Shown here: positions 8,473-15,981 of the stretch, piece after piece
How positions within the stretch are numbered: the stretch's first letter is position 1
Layout: every line of letters starts with the position of its first letter
Source of the DNA: a bacterium
GTDB taxonomy: Bacteria > Hydrothermota > UBA3073 > JACQXS01 > JAQTXJ01
Assembly: GCA_028716385.1 (NCBI GenBank)
Contig: JAQUPX010000001.1
Span: 1-64,000 of the forward strand
Reading direction: 5' to 3'
Length of the DNA stretch: 64,000 nucleotides
Notes under the pieces: model-generated
The model's database searches: none
Seen by the model: the letters and a program-made list of their open reading frames with translations, nothing else
Told to the model about the DNA's origin: nothing
Translations under genes and position numbers: made by a program

Positions 8473-9954
8473 TTGCTTTTTGTCTTTATAGTATTGCCGC
8501 TTGTTGTAGCAGGAATAATGCCTTTGATAGGTAAACTATCTAAAAAGGTTGTTCCCGATATCCTGACTAACCTGACAACTTTCTTCCTTCTTGCTTATTC
8601 CATAATCGTCGGGAAGCAAATAATATTCAGCGGGATATATACTACTAAGTTCTCATGGTTCGGCGAACCTATGAACATAAGTTTAACTCTGGATGGATTC
8701 AGCCTTTTAATGCTTGTTACGATTTCCATAGTCAGTTTCTGTGTTACGTTATTCTCCATTGATTATATGGAACATTACGGGCACAAAGCAAACTACTATT
8801 CTCTCCTTTTGATTATGATTGCGGGAATGAACGGACTTGTTTTATCAACGGATTTATTCAGCATTTACGTATTTTTGGAAGTCGCGGCAATCGCTTCTTA
8901 TGGTCTTGTGGCTTATGGACTCGGACATAATGAGTTGGAAGCATCTTTCAAATACCTTATGCTTTCAGCGGTTGCATCCGGGTTTATCGTTCTCGGGATA
9001 TCGATAATATTTGCCTGCACGGGCAGTTTAACTTTTAGCGAAGTTGCAATAGGAATACATCTTGTGAATGCAAAATATCTTGTAGGCTTTTGCGCCGCAT
9101 TATTCCTTATGGGATTCGGGCTTAAAGCCGCACTTGTGCCATTTCATGCATGGCTGCCGGATGCCCATCCTTCAGCGCCTGCTCCGATTTCGGCAATGCT
9201 TTCCGGGGTTTTAATTAAAGTTTCCGGCGCTTACGCCATAATTCGTATTTTCCTTAATGTGTTTGGATTAACTTATGCTTTATCAACTGTATTAATGTAT
9301 CTCGGGCTCATATCGATATTTGTCGGAGCAATCATTGCCATAGGGCAAAACGATATGAAGAGAATGCTTGCATATTCTTCAATAAGTCAGATTGGATATA
9401 TATTTATCGGTATTGGAACGGGGTCTCCTTTAGGAATACTGGGAGGACTCTTTCATATATTAAATCATGCCGTTTTCAAATCTTTATTGTTCTTAAATTC
9501 AGGAGCAATTGAGCAAGCGACCGGAACAAGAGAGTTAGACAAGATGGGTGGACTGGCAAAGCAAATGCCTTTAACTGCAACGACAAATGCCATAGGTTCT
9601 TTGTCCGTAGCAGGGATTCCTCCTTTCAACGGGTTCTGGAGTAAATTACTTATAATAATTGCTTTAGTCCAGACGCAGCATTATGCTTTTGCAGTACTTG
9701 CAGTCCTGGGAAGCGTTATAACATTATGGTATTATCTGATTATTCAACGAAATGCTTTCTTTGGTAAACCGGAAGAAATATGGAAAAACGTAAAGGAAGC
9801 TCCTTTCTGGATGTCCTGCGCAACCGTAATTCTTGCGTTGTTGTGCATTGTCATAGGAGTAACTTTCCCGTTTGTAATAAAAACGTTTCTTGTCCCGGCA
9901 ACGGATATATTAGCTTCGGGAGTAAGCTATTTGTATAACTTTTTAGGATATTAA
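8473..9954 (+). CDS. Antiporter-like membrane subunit 3 of group 4 hydrogenase (NuoN/NuoM-like)
   Basis: This is a 493-residue polytopic protein of the same family, with FLEVAAIASYGLVAYG (TM5 glutamate), GLKAALVPFHAWLPDAHPSAPAP (TM7 lysine and following loop), SGVLIKVSGAY and QNDMKRMLAYSSISQIGY. The TTG at 8473 is proposed as the start because GGGGAGGGTGA lies five bases upstream. The in-frame ATG at 8452 belongs to the repeat element and has no Shine-Dalgarno, although it would add only seven residues. With three paralogues, the complex has as many antiporter-like units as bacterial complex I (L, M, N). Confidence 0.9.
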   Translation: MLFVFIVLPLVVAGIMPLIGKLSKKVVPDILTNLTTFFLLAYSIIVGKQIIFSGIYTTKFSWFGEPMNISLTLDGFSLLMLVTISIVSFCVTLFSIDYMEHYGHKANYYSLLLIMIAGMNGLVLSTDLFSIYVFLEVAAIASYGLVAYGLGHNELEASFKYLMLSAVASGFIVLGISIIFACTGSLTFSEVAIGIHLVNAKYLVGFCAALFLMGFGLKAALVPFHAWLPDAHPSAPAPISAMLSGVLIKVSGAYAIIRIFLNVFGLTYALSTVLMYLGLISIFVGAIIAIGQNDMKRMLAYSSISQIGYIFIGIGTGSPLGILGGLFHILNHAVFKSLLFLNSGAIEQATGTRELDKMGGLAKQMPLTATTNAIGSLSVAGIPPFNGFWSKLLIIIALVQTQHYAFAVLAVLGSVITLWYYLIIQRNAFFGKPEEIWKNVKEAPFWMSCATVILALLCIVIGVTFPFVIKTFLVPATDILASGVSYLYNFLGY

Positions 9955-9958
9955 AACT

Positions 9959-10456
9959 ATGAATATATTTCTTCTTTGCGGGTTGGTTTGTTTTTCGGCG
10001 CTTGCCATTACTATGCACAACTTATTAAAATCCGCTATATGTCTTGGAGTTGCAAGCATATTTCTGGCAGTTTTGTTTTTCCGTATGGGTGCTCCTTATG
10101 CGGGAGTCTTTGAAGTTTCGATTGTCGCGGGGTTAATTACGGTTTTGTTTATCACGACTATCGTTCTTACAAAAAGAGAAGGCGGAGTAAAAGAAAGGAA
10201 ACTAACGAATATCTTTTTCCTTTTGTTTTTTATTATATTCATTATGATAGATTTCTTTGTTATGAAAGGATTTATTGGGAACTTACCAAATATGCCTGTA
10301 GGTTCGCCCAATTTAGCAGAGAACAACAACTTCAGTAAAGTTTTGTGGCAATACAGAACGCTTGACCTTGTGGGACAAATTTGCGCAATATTCGCAGGAG
10401 TTTTTAGCGTTCTTGCTTTGTTCAGAGCAGACAAGAAGGAGAACAATAATGAGTAA
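9959..10456 (+). CDS. NuoJ/MbhD-like membrane subunit
   Basis: This small hydrophobic protein of 165 residues has about five helices. The GAPYAGVFEVSIVAGLITVLFI region corresponds to the conserved TM3 of NuoJ and to MrpA-C/MbhD subunits, which links the proton path at the heel of the membrane arm. It begins four bases after the third antiporter gene and overlaps the NuoK-like gene by eight bases, so it is part of the operon. A hydrophilic loop (TKREGGVKERK) follows. Whether it is closer to NuoJ or MbhD needs a profile search. Confidence 0.8.
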   Translation: MNIFLLCGLVCFSALAITMHNLLKSAICLGVASIFLAVLFFRMGAPYAGVFEVSIVAGLITVLFITTIVLTKREGGVKERKLTNIFFLLFFIIFIMIDFFVMKGFIGNLPNMPVGSPNLAENNNFSKVLWQYRTLDLVGQICAIFAGVFSVLALFRADKKENNNE

Positions 10457-10757
10457 TCACTGGTTGTTAAATATGGGGTTTGCGGCAGCATTATTATTTA
10501 TAGGGATATTCTGCCTTTTAACTATGAAAAACCTTATAAAGCTATTGATTGGCATTGAAATTATGGCAAAGGGAATTACACTTGCCCTGATTACTTCCGG
10601 GGTTGAACGACATAATGTTATGGTTACGCAAAGCCTGGTAATAACTTTTATTGTAATTGAAGTCAGTCTTCTTGCGACTGCCCTGGCATTAATAATAAAT
10701 ATTTATAGACATACCAAAAGTCTTAGTATAAGTAAACTAACAAATCTAAAAGGATAA
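10449..10757 (+). CDS. NuoK/MrpC/HyfE-like membrane subunit
   Basis: This 102-residue three-helix protein resembles NuoK and MrpC. It has the first conserved membrane glutamate in IKLLIGIEIMAKGITLAL and the second in VITFIVIEVSLLATALAL, which form the proton path between the NuoJ- and NuoN-like subunits. The start is ATG 10449, overlapping the upstream stop by eight bases, with AGAAGGAGAAC as Shine-Dalgarno; the frame is open further upstream but that part overlaps the previous gene. It lies three bases ahead of the NuoA-like gene. Confidence 0.88.
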   Translation: MSNHWLLNMGFAAALLFIGIFCLLTMKNLIKLLIGIEIMAKGITLALITSGVERHNVMVTQSLVITFIVIEVSLLATALALIINIYRHTKSLSISKLTNLKG

Positions 10758-10760
10758 AAT

Positions 10761-11099
10761 ATGGATATTAATAATATAAACATTCTTCTTTCTCCTGCGG
10801 TGGCTTTTGTTATATTCCTTGCCATATTTTATATATTTTATTTTATTATCGGGACATTAGCGCCTAAGACCAAAAAGATAGGTGGGAAGCTTTCTACTTA
10901 TGCTTGCGGAGAAGATATACAAGGATACAAAGTTCAGTTTGGATATAAATTATTTTTCTTTATAGCGATATTTTTTACGATTATGCACGTTGCGACTTTA
11001 GTCGTGGCAACCGTTCCTTCGGGACGGATCGCATTATTCGGACTTTTATATCTTGGAATGATATTTTTATCAGTATTAGCGTTAATCATAAGGAGATAA
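10761..11099 (+). CDS. NuoA-like membrane subunit
   Basis: This 112-residue protein has three predicted helices. The loop after helix 1 contains STYACGED, which corresponds to the TM1-TM2 loop of NuoA with its redox-sensitive cysteine (YECG in complex I). NuoA-type subunits are standard in complex I and Fpo but are not a regular part of most group 4 hydrogenases, so its presence together with an intact nickel site is noteworthy. It starts three bases after the NuoK-like gene and ends one base before the NuoB-like gene, the A-B-C-D order of nuo operons. Confidence 0.82.
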   Translation: MDINNINILLSPAVAFVIFLAIFYIFYFIIGTLAPKTKKIGGKLSTYACGEDIQGYKVQFGYKLFFFIAIFFTIMHVATLVVATVPSGRIALFGLLYLGMIFLSVLALIIRR

Positions 11100-11100
11100 G

Positions 11101-11520
11101 ATGCTTGCTCAATTAGTGCGTTGGTCGAGAATTAAATCGCCGTGGGTATTACATTTAAATACAGGCGCCTGTAATGCCTGTGATATAGAAGTGTTGGCAT
11201 CTCTTATGCCGAGATTTGACCTTGAAAGATTTGGAGTTCAACTCAAGGGAACACCCCGTCATGCGGATGTAATAATTTGCACGGGACCGGTAACAAGACA
11301 AACGAAAGACAGGATAATTCGTGTATACGAACAGGTTCCTGACCCAAAATTTGTCGTTGCCGTAGGCGCTTGCGCAATGTCCGGTTGTGTGTACAGGGGA
11401 ATGTATAACGTAATCGGTGGCATAGACCAGGTTATTCCGGTAAATGCGTATATCCCGGGTTGCCCTGTTAGGCCAGATGCTTTTATAGATGGGGTCGTAA
11501 AATTATTAGGGTCATTATAA
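11101..11520 (+). CDS. Group 4 [NiFe] hydrogenase small subunit (NuoB/HycG-like)
   Basis: This 139-residue electron-transfer subunit carries the proximal [4Fe-4S] cluster. The four cysteine ligands are visible as C24 and C27 in GACNACDIE, C91 in GACAMSGC and C121 in PGCPV. The CNACDIE form is that of energy-converting hydrogenases, not the NuoB of complex I. It has no N-terminal Tat signal, as expected for a cytoplasm-facing subunit. It links the NuoI-like ferredoxin-type subunit to the catalytic large subunit. It sits between the NuoA- and NuoC-like genes with minimal spacing. Confidence 0.93.
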   Translation: MLAQLVRWSRIKSPWVLHLNTGACNACDIEVLASLMPRFDLERFGVQLKGTPRHADVIICTGPVTRQTKDRIIRVYEQVPDPKFVVAVGACAMSGCVYRGMYNVIGGIDQVIPVNAYIPGCPVRPDAFIDGVVKLLGSL

Positions 11521-11530
11521 TGAGGTGAAA

Positions 11531-12001
11531 ATGAACGAAGAAAAGATTATTACTACGATAAAAGAAAACTTAAAAGATAAAGTATTGGAATTAACAAATC
11601 CTTCTCCAAGACGAATATTCTTAAAAGTAGATAAAAATAATTTGTGCGAAGCAATAAGTATGATAAAAGAAAAATTAGGATTTACTTATCTTATAACTAT
11701 TACAGGACTTGATAAAACTGACTCTTTTGAATTGTTGTATCATTTTGCGGATGATACTAACGTAATTAATATCAGAGTTTCGATTTCACGGGAAAACCCG
11801 ATAGTAAGCACCGTAACGGGAGTAATCCCGGGCGCAATCCTGTACGAAAGAGAGATTCAGGATATGTTTGGAATAAAAGTAGAAAACATACCGGACCCGA
11901 GACCGCTTATAACGCCTGACGACTGGCCGGAAGGCGCATACCCGCTTCGCAAAGACTGGAAATACGAAAGACCAGGAGAAACCATTCCGGGGGGGAAATA
12001 A
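11531..12001 (+). CDS. Group 4 hydrogenase NuoC/HycE-N-like subunit
   Basis: This 156-residue subunit is homologous to the 30-kDa subunit of complex I. The family signature is complete: EREIQDMFGIKVENIPDPRP, followed by PDDWPEGAYPLRKDW. In HycE this domain is fused to the large subunit, but here it is a separate gene as in nuo and Ech/Mbh clusters. ATG 11531 is preferred over GTG 11525 because GAGGTG lies directly upstream. Its TAA overlaps the next ATG by one base (TAATG), so the large subunit is translationally coupled. Confidence 0.9.
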   Translation: MNEEKIITTIKENLKDKVLELTNPSPRRIFLKVDKNNLCEAISMIKEKLGFTYLITITGLDKTDSFELLYHFADDTNVINIRVSISRENPIVSTVTGVIPGAILYEREIQDMFGIKVENIPDPRPLITPDDWPEGAYPLRKDWKYERPGETIPGGK

Positions 12002-13236
12002 TGGAAGAATTTACCGTTCCTATTGGACCACAACATCCTGCTCTTAAAGAACCTATAAGTTTGCGTATGACTTTTGACGGGGAAGTAGTAAAGCATGTTG
12101 ACGTTCGTCTTGGCTACAATCATCGCGGAATGGAAAAAATGGCGGAAGAAAGATCCTACATACAAAATTTGTATCTTACGGAAAGAATTTGTGGTATATG
12201 TTCACATTCTCACACAACCTGTTTTGCACAGGGCGTAGAAAAACTTATGGAAATAGAACCTCCGAAAAGAGGTTTGTATATACGAACGTTAGTTGCGGAA
12301 ATCGAAAGAGTCCACAGTCACTTGTTATGGCTCGGCGTTGCAGGTCACGAAGCCGGGTTTGATACTTTCTTTATGTACACATGGAGAGACCGTGAAATAG
12401 TTATGGACATTCTTGAAAGCATTTCGGGAAACCGTGTTCACTATGCAATAAATACTTTTGGCGGAGTAAGAAGAGATATTTCAGAAGCACAAAAACAAAC
12501 AATTCTTGATTCATTAGGTTTATTAAAACAAAGAACCGAATATTATACTAATATAGGAACGACAGAACCGACTTTTGTTGCAAGAATTAAAGGTGTCGGA
12601 AAATTATCAAAAGAACTGGCGCTTTCTTTATGTGCGGTAGGGCCTACTGTACGTGCTTCCGGCATAAAAAGCGATGTTCGTAAAGATGACCCTTATGCGG
12701 TTTATAATGAGATTCCCTTTGAAGTCTGCACTGCCGATACAGGAGATGTATTCGGTAGAGTCGTAGTAAGGGTTAATGAGTTATTTGAGTGTTATAAAAT
12801 GATAGAGTTTATGCTTAAAAATTTACCTGTGGGTGATATAGTAGTAAAAGCCCCGAGAAGGGTTAAAGAGAACGAAGTTGTTAGCAGGTATGAAGCCCCT
12901 CGAGGAGAAAATCTTCATTATATCAAAAGCAACGGCACAGATAAACCGGAAAGATTAAAAGTCAGAGCTCCGACTTTAGCCAATTATCCTGCTACGGTTG
13001 AGATGTTAAAAGGATGCTTTATTGCGGACATACCTTTAATATTTGCGGCTATTGACCCTTGTATATGTTGCGCAGAAAGAATGGTGGAACTTGTTAATGT
13101 AAAAAATGGTGAGGCAAGCGTGGTAAGTTTTGGCGATTTGAAAAAATTAGCTTCGGAACAATATAAAAAATGTGGTAACAAACCGGAACCGGTTAGCATA
13201 GCGAAACAACTGGAAAAAATCAGAAGAAAGAGTTAA
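12001..13236 (+). CDS. Group 4 [NiFe] hydrogenase large (catalytic) subunit, NuoD-like
   Basis: This 411-residue protein begins with the group 4 motif VPIGPQHPALKEP. The L1 motif ERICGICSHSH holds C64 and C67 and the L2 motif IDPCICCAER holds C354 and C357, so all four nickel-iron ligands are present. Complex I NuoD lacks these cysteines, so the protein should bind a NiFe(CN)2CO centre and reduce protons to H2, or oxidise H2. About 54 residues follow L2 without the histidine cleavage site of uptake hydrogenases, as in other group 4 enzymes. No hyp maturation genes lie in the window, so they must be elsewhere in the genome. Confidence 0.95.
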   Translation: MEEFTVPIGPQHPALKEPISLRMTFDGEVVKHVDVRLGYNHRGMEKMAEERSYIQNLYLTERICGICSHSHTTCFAQGVEKLMEIEPPKRGLYIRTLVAEIERVHSHLLWLGVAGHEAGFDTFFMYTWRDREIVMDILESISGNRVHYAINTFGGVRRDISEAQKQTILDSLGLLKQRTEYYTNIGTTEPTFVARIKGVGKLSKELALSLCAVGPTVRASGIKSDVRKDDPYAVYNEIPFEVCTADTGDVFGRVVVRVNELFECYKMIEFMLKNLPVGDIVVKAPRRVKENEVVSRYEAPRGENLHYIKSNGTDKPERLKVRAPTLANYPATVEMLKGCFIADIPLIFAAIDPCICCAERMVELVNVKNGEASVVSFGDLKKLASEQYKKCGNKPEPVSIAKQLEKIRRKS

Positions 13237-13238
13237 TT

Positions 13239-14207
13239 ATGGATATCTTAAAAACTTTGTTATATCTTTTTGTGTACCCTGGGTTATTATTTTTATTAAT
13301 CTATTCTACTTTTTGTGAGTGGTTTGACAGGAAACTTTACGCAAGATTTCAGAATCGTATGGGGCCTCTTCATACAGGACAATCCGGAATTTTGCAGCCA
13401 ATAGCAGATATAATCAAACTCTTATTCAAAGAAGACATCGTTCCTGAAAAGGCCGACAAATCAATCTTCTCTGCTTTGCCTGTATTTGGGCTTGCGATTG
13501 TTTGCACTGCAGCTTTATATTTACCGGTATGGCATTATTGCAAAGAGGCTTCTTTTAATTCTTTCCCGGGAGATTTGATAGTAGTTGCTTTCTTGCTAAG
13601 TTTGCCGACTTTAATTTTCTTTCTTGCGGGATGGCATTCGACTAACTTCTTTGCTACAATAGGCGCCGTTCGTGTTTTAACGATGCTTTTTGGATATGAA
13701 GTACCTTTATTGCTTGCGCTTTTAAGTCCCGCGATTCTGGCTGATTCCTGGCGATTATCTGAAATAGCAGTTTTCTACCAGATTAATCCTTGCCTGTTAT
13801 TGGCAAATATATTGGGCTTTTGTATTGCCGTTATCACTTTACAGGCGAAACTTGAAAGAGTACCGTTTGATATACCTCACGCAGAGACTGAAATTGTTGG
13901 AGGGGTTTTTACGGAATATTCGGGTAAAAAATTAGCTTTCTTCAGATTGTTATCGGATATAGAAATGGTTGTTGGCGCCGGATTAATTGCTACGGTATTT
14001 ATGGGAGGTTTCCCCGGAGGATTATGGTGGGGGTTATTGAATTTCGTTATAAAAACGTTGATCATTGTTTTCCTGTTATCTGCCATTAGAGCTGCGTGTT
14101 CAAGAATGCGTATAGACCAGATGGTAAGTTTTAGCTGGCGTTATTTAGCGCCATTAGCCGTGCTTCAAATATTTATCGTTATACTCTTAAAAGGATTTCT
14201 AAAATGA
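13239..14207 (+). CDS. Group 4 hydrogenase NuoH/HycD-like membrane anchor
   Basis: This 322-residue protein with about eight helices holds the soluble hydrogenase arm to the membrane. Conserved stretches are RFQNRMGPLHTGQSGILQPIAD followed by IIKLLFKEDIVP, and PFDIPHAETEIVGG with FTEYSGKKLAFFRL. These are the NuoH cytoplasmic-loop signatures with the acidic residues of the E-channel. It starts two bases after the large-subunit gene and overlaps the NuoI-like gene by four bases. Coupling of electron transfer to ion pumping is expected at its interface with the NuoB- and NuoD-like subunits. Confidence 0.93.
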   Translation: MDILKTLLYLFVYPGLLFLLIYSTFCEWFDRKLYARFQNRMGPLHTGQSGILQPIADIIKLLFKEDIVPEKADKSIFSALPVFGLAIVCTAALYLPVWHYCKEASFNSFPGDLIVVAFLLSLPTLIFFLAGWHSTNFFATIGAVRVLTMLFGYEVPLLLALLSPAILADSWRLSEIAVFYQINPCLLLANILGFCIAVITLQAKLERVPFDIPHAETEIVGGVFTEYSGKKLAFFRLLSDIEMVVGAGLIATVFMGGFPGGLWWGLLNFVIKTLIIVFLLSAIRAACSRMRIDQMVSFSWRYLAPLAVLQIFIVILLKGFLK

Positions 14208-14620
14208 AAATACAAATACTTGCTTTTTTGCCGGAGTTATTAAAACATTTATTTAGAAAGACTGCTACGGTTGATTACCCGTTTCAGAAGTTAGTAGCTC
14301 CTGAAGGGTTTAGGGGAACACCTGTTTTATATCCCGAGAAATGTATCGTATGTAAAGCCTGTGTCCGTGATTGTCCCGCAGAGGCACTTGAAATCGTGTC
14401 CGTATCAGAGACCGAGAAGAAATTCAAAATGACAATTCACAATGACCGTTGTGTGCATTGCGCACAATGTGTAGATTCCTGTCCAACTGATGCGATGGGA
14501 ATGAACAAGGAATTTGAGCTTGCCGTTTTTGACAGACATAATTTGAAGATTGAGTATGTATACGTAAAAAGCACTCCAGCCCCGAGAACAACTCCTACGC
14601 CAAACACGCCCAAAACATAA
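14204..14620 (+). CDS. Group 4 hydrogenase ferredoxin-type subunit (NuoI/HycF-like)
   Basis: This 138-residue iron-sulfur protein has two complete [4Fe-4S] motifs: C47, C50, C53 and C57 in CIVCKACVRDCP, and C83, C86, C89 and C93 in CVHCAQCVDSCP. It would accept electrons from reduced ferredoxin and pass them to the NuoB-like subunit. No NuoE/F/G-like NADH module and no formate dehydrogenase gene is present, so ferredoxin is the most likely donor. The C-terminus is a Thr/Pro-rich tail (TPAPRTTPTPNTPKT). It is the last gene of the operon and converges with the following minus-strand gene. Confidence 0.92.
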   Translation: MKIQILAFLPELLKHLFRKTATVDYPFQKLVAPEGFRGTPVLYPEKCIVCKACVRDCPAEALEIVSVSETEKKFKMTIHNDRCVHCAQCVDSCPTDAMGMNKEFELAVFDRHNLKIEYVYVKSTPAPRTTPTPNTPKT

Positions 14621-14630
14621 GGTCAGGTTT

Positions 14631-15140
14631 CTAACTAATTTGTTTGTCGTTTTGTTCCGGTAAAACTTTAGGAATCAATATTTGTCTTACCCCGTTATTG
14701 ATTAAAAAATCTATCCATTCTTTTTCCTCATCCCGAGAAAGCCCTTTCGTAATAAAAAAACAAGATTTATCCGAACTCTTTGATAAAATCTGTTCTATAA
14801 GATTCGTTATTGTTTCTTTGTCTCCGGACATAATAAGCAGACCATTAATATATATATTTTGCTCTTTCGTTCCAAAACTTATTTCAGATTTTTCAACCTT
14901 GACATGCAGCAGAACTCCTTCGATTGAGAATATCGGATGCTCGAGCAAAACTTCTTCCATTGAAACCGGAACAATAATGGAATCCCGGGTTATTAAAGTA
15001 TCTATACGAATCGGTCTTTTAGTAAAATGCCAATGTTTATCAGATTTTATCCCCACATAGATTGCAACAAAAAGCCAGAACAATACGACTGCAGTTATTC
15101 CACCCCAAACGATAAAACTGTTTTTATTTATTCTCCGCAT
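14631..15140 (-). CDS. Single-pass membrane protein of unknown function (ExbD-like C-terminal region possible)
   Basis: This 169-residue protein has one membrane helix near residues 9-31, a short charged N-terminus and a mainly alpha/beta periplasmic part. The segment INGLLIMSGDKETITNLIEQ, then the ITKGLSRDEEKEWIDFLINNGVRQI region, resembles the ExbD/TolR periplasmic fold in layout, but no ExbB partner is nearby and I do not claim the family. The promoter candidate (TTGCAA-N16-TATTTT) is eight bases upstream of the ATG with no Shine-Dalgarno. The product is possibly an envelope protein, and its role is unknown. Confidence 0.55.
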   Translation of the reverse strand: MRRINKNSFIVWGGITAVVLFWLFVAIYVGIKSDKHWHFTKRPIRIDTLITRDSIIVPVSMEEVLLEHPIFSIEGVLLHVKVEKSEISFGTKEQNIYINGLLIMSGDKETITNLIEQILSKSSDKSCFFITKGLSRDEEKEWIDFLINNGVRQILIPKVLPEQNDKQIS

Positions 15141-15148
15141 TTAATATT

Positions 15149-15176
15149 AAAATACAATTTAAAATCCATTTTGCAA
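15149..15176 (-). promoter_or_regulatory. Possible leaderless promoter of the gene at 14631-15140
   Basis: Minus strand TTGCAA (15176-15171), 16-nt spacer, TATTTT (15154-15149), then eight bases to the ATG at 15140. The -35 box is weak, so confidence is limited. Confidence 0.4.
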
Positions 15177-15340
15177 CTTTTTTAATAAAAAATTATTTCA
15201 AAATAATATTATATACTCAAGAATCCTTACAGCCGTGCCTTTAGACCTAAGTTATTATTTATCAAGGAGTTACAGTCAATATTTTCTCTAATCTATTATG
15301 CCCTCTGAAAAAGGAAAATAAAAAAAATTACAAATAAAGC

Positions 15341-15366
15341 TTGACAAAGGTTTTAGATGTGCTAAA
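15341..15366 (+). promoter_or_regulatory. Probable promoter of the HU gene
   Basis: TTGACA at 15341-15346 is followed by TGTGCTAAAG, a possible extended -10 with non-optimal spacing. The transcript would carry the strong AAGGAGGTGAT Shine-Dalgarno upstream of 15401. Confidence 0.4.
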
Positions 15367-15400
15367 GCTCAAGACAATTGATAAAGGAGGTGATTTACAA

Positions 15401-15673
15401 ATGAATAAATCAGACCTTGTTGCCAGAATGGCAAAAAAGGCCGAAATTTCCCAGAGTTCAGCAGAAGTAGCGCTTAATGAGTTTATGGCAGGCGTATCAG
15501 ACGCATTGAAAAAGGGAGAAAGAGTTACACTCGTCGGCTTTGGTAGCTGGGATGTAAGAAAGAGAGCAGCCAGAAAGGGGAGAAATCCACAGAATGGCAA
15601 AGCCCTTAACATTCCTGCAAGAAGAGTAGTCAGATTCAGAACTGGCTCAGAATTAAAAGGCAGAGTCAAATAA
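15401..15673 (+). CDS. hup: HU-family DNA-binding protein
   Basis: This 90-residue histone-like protein binds and bends DNA as a dimer. It starts MNKSDLVARMAKKAEIS and contains the family signature VGFGSWDVRKRAARKGRNPQ followed by the beta-arm sequence (NGKALNIPARRVVRFRTG). The length is typical. ATG 15401 is preceded at ideal distance by AAGGAGGTGAT, one of the best Shine-Dalgarno sequences in the window, which fits a highly expressed nucleoid protein. The gene is monocistronic, with a stem-loop just downstream. Confidence 0.95.
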   Translation: MNKSDLVARMAKKAEISQSSAEVALNEFMAGVSDALKKGERVTLVGFGSWDVRKRAARKGRNPQNGKALNIPARRVVRFRTGSELKGRVK

Positions 15674-15679
15674 CACAAC

Positions 15680-15722
15680 AACCCAGAGTGATATGTTTTG
15701 TTCCTTATCCTCTGGGTTCTTT
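15680..15722 (+). terminator. Probable terminator of the HU gene
   Basis: The 9-bp inverted repeat AACCCAGAG (15680-15688) / CTCTGGGTT (15710-15718) has a 21-nt loop and is followed by CTTTATT. The T tract is short, so this is a moderate call. Confidence 0.55.
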
Positions 15723-15813
15723 ATTAGTTAGACTTTGCGATGTAGGAGCATTAGTCTAACTTATCCAGTAGCGAAGCGTAGGATTAGTTAGACTTTGCGA
15801 TGTAGGAGCATTA
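15723..15813. repeat. 31-bp direct repeat with 60-bp period
   Basis: The sequence starting ATTAGTTAGACTTTGCGA is identical over 31 bases at 15723-15753 and 15783-15813. The first copy is followed by GTCTAAC, which can pair with GTTAGAC inside the copy. Only two units exist. Confidence 0.8.
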
Positions 15814-15981
15814 TAGGAAGCCCTTGAAGCTTTAGCAATTAGGGATTCCTATCCCGCTGGCGGGAGACCCGCTTATCCAGCAAAGCTGGGCTTTTAAACT
15901 ATCTCGCTTGACAACATTTGAGTAAAACGTAGGAGTTTTTATGTGTTATGCCCCGTATACGAAAAATATAGCAGGAAACCC

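Larger units (their letters stand above)
15674..15981. other. Repeat-rich intergenic region between HU and purB
   Basis: Besides the HU terminator and the 31-bp direct repeat it holds TAGGAA...TTCCTA inverted arms, a TCCCGC-TGGC-GGGA palindrome (about 15852-15865) and the hairpin CCAGC-AAA-GCTGG followed by GCTTTT (15877-15895). Similar CCAGC-nnn-GCTGG cores occur at about 53798-53812 and in part at 21724. No coding sequence is supported. Confidence 0.65.

Noticed and set aside
12001..13236. Interpreting the operon as ordinary respiratory complex I
   Set aside because: The NuoD-like subunit keeps both CxxC nickel-ligand pairs and the operon has no NuoE, F or G genes, so a hydrogenase is the better reading.
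15723..15813. CRISPR-like array (31-bp repeat, 29-bp spacer)
   Set aside because: There are only two units, the spacer shares sequence with the flanks, and there are no cas genes in the window.
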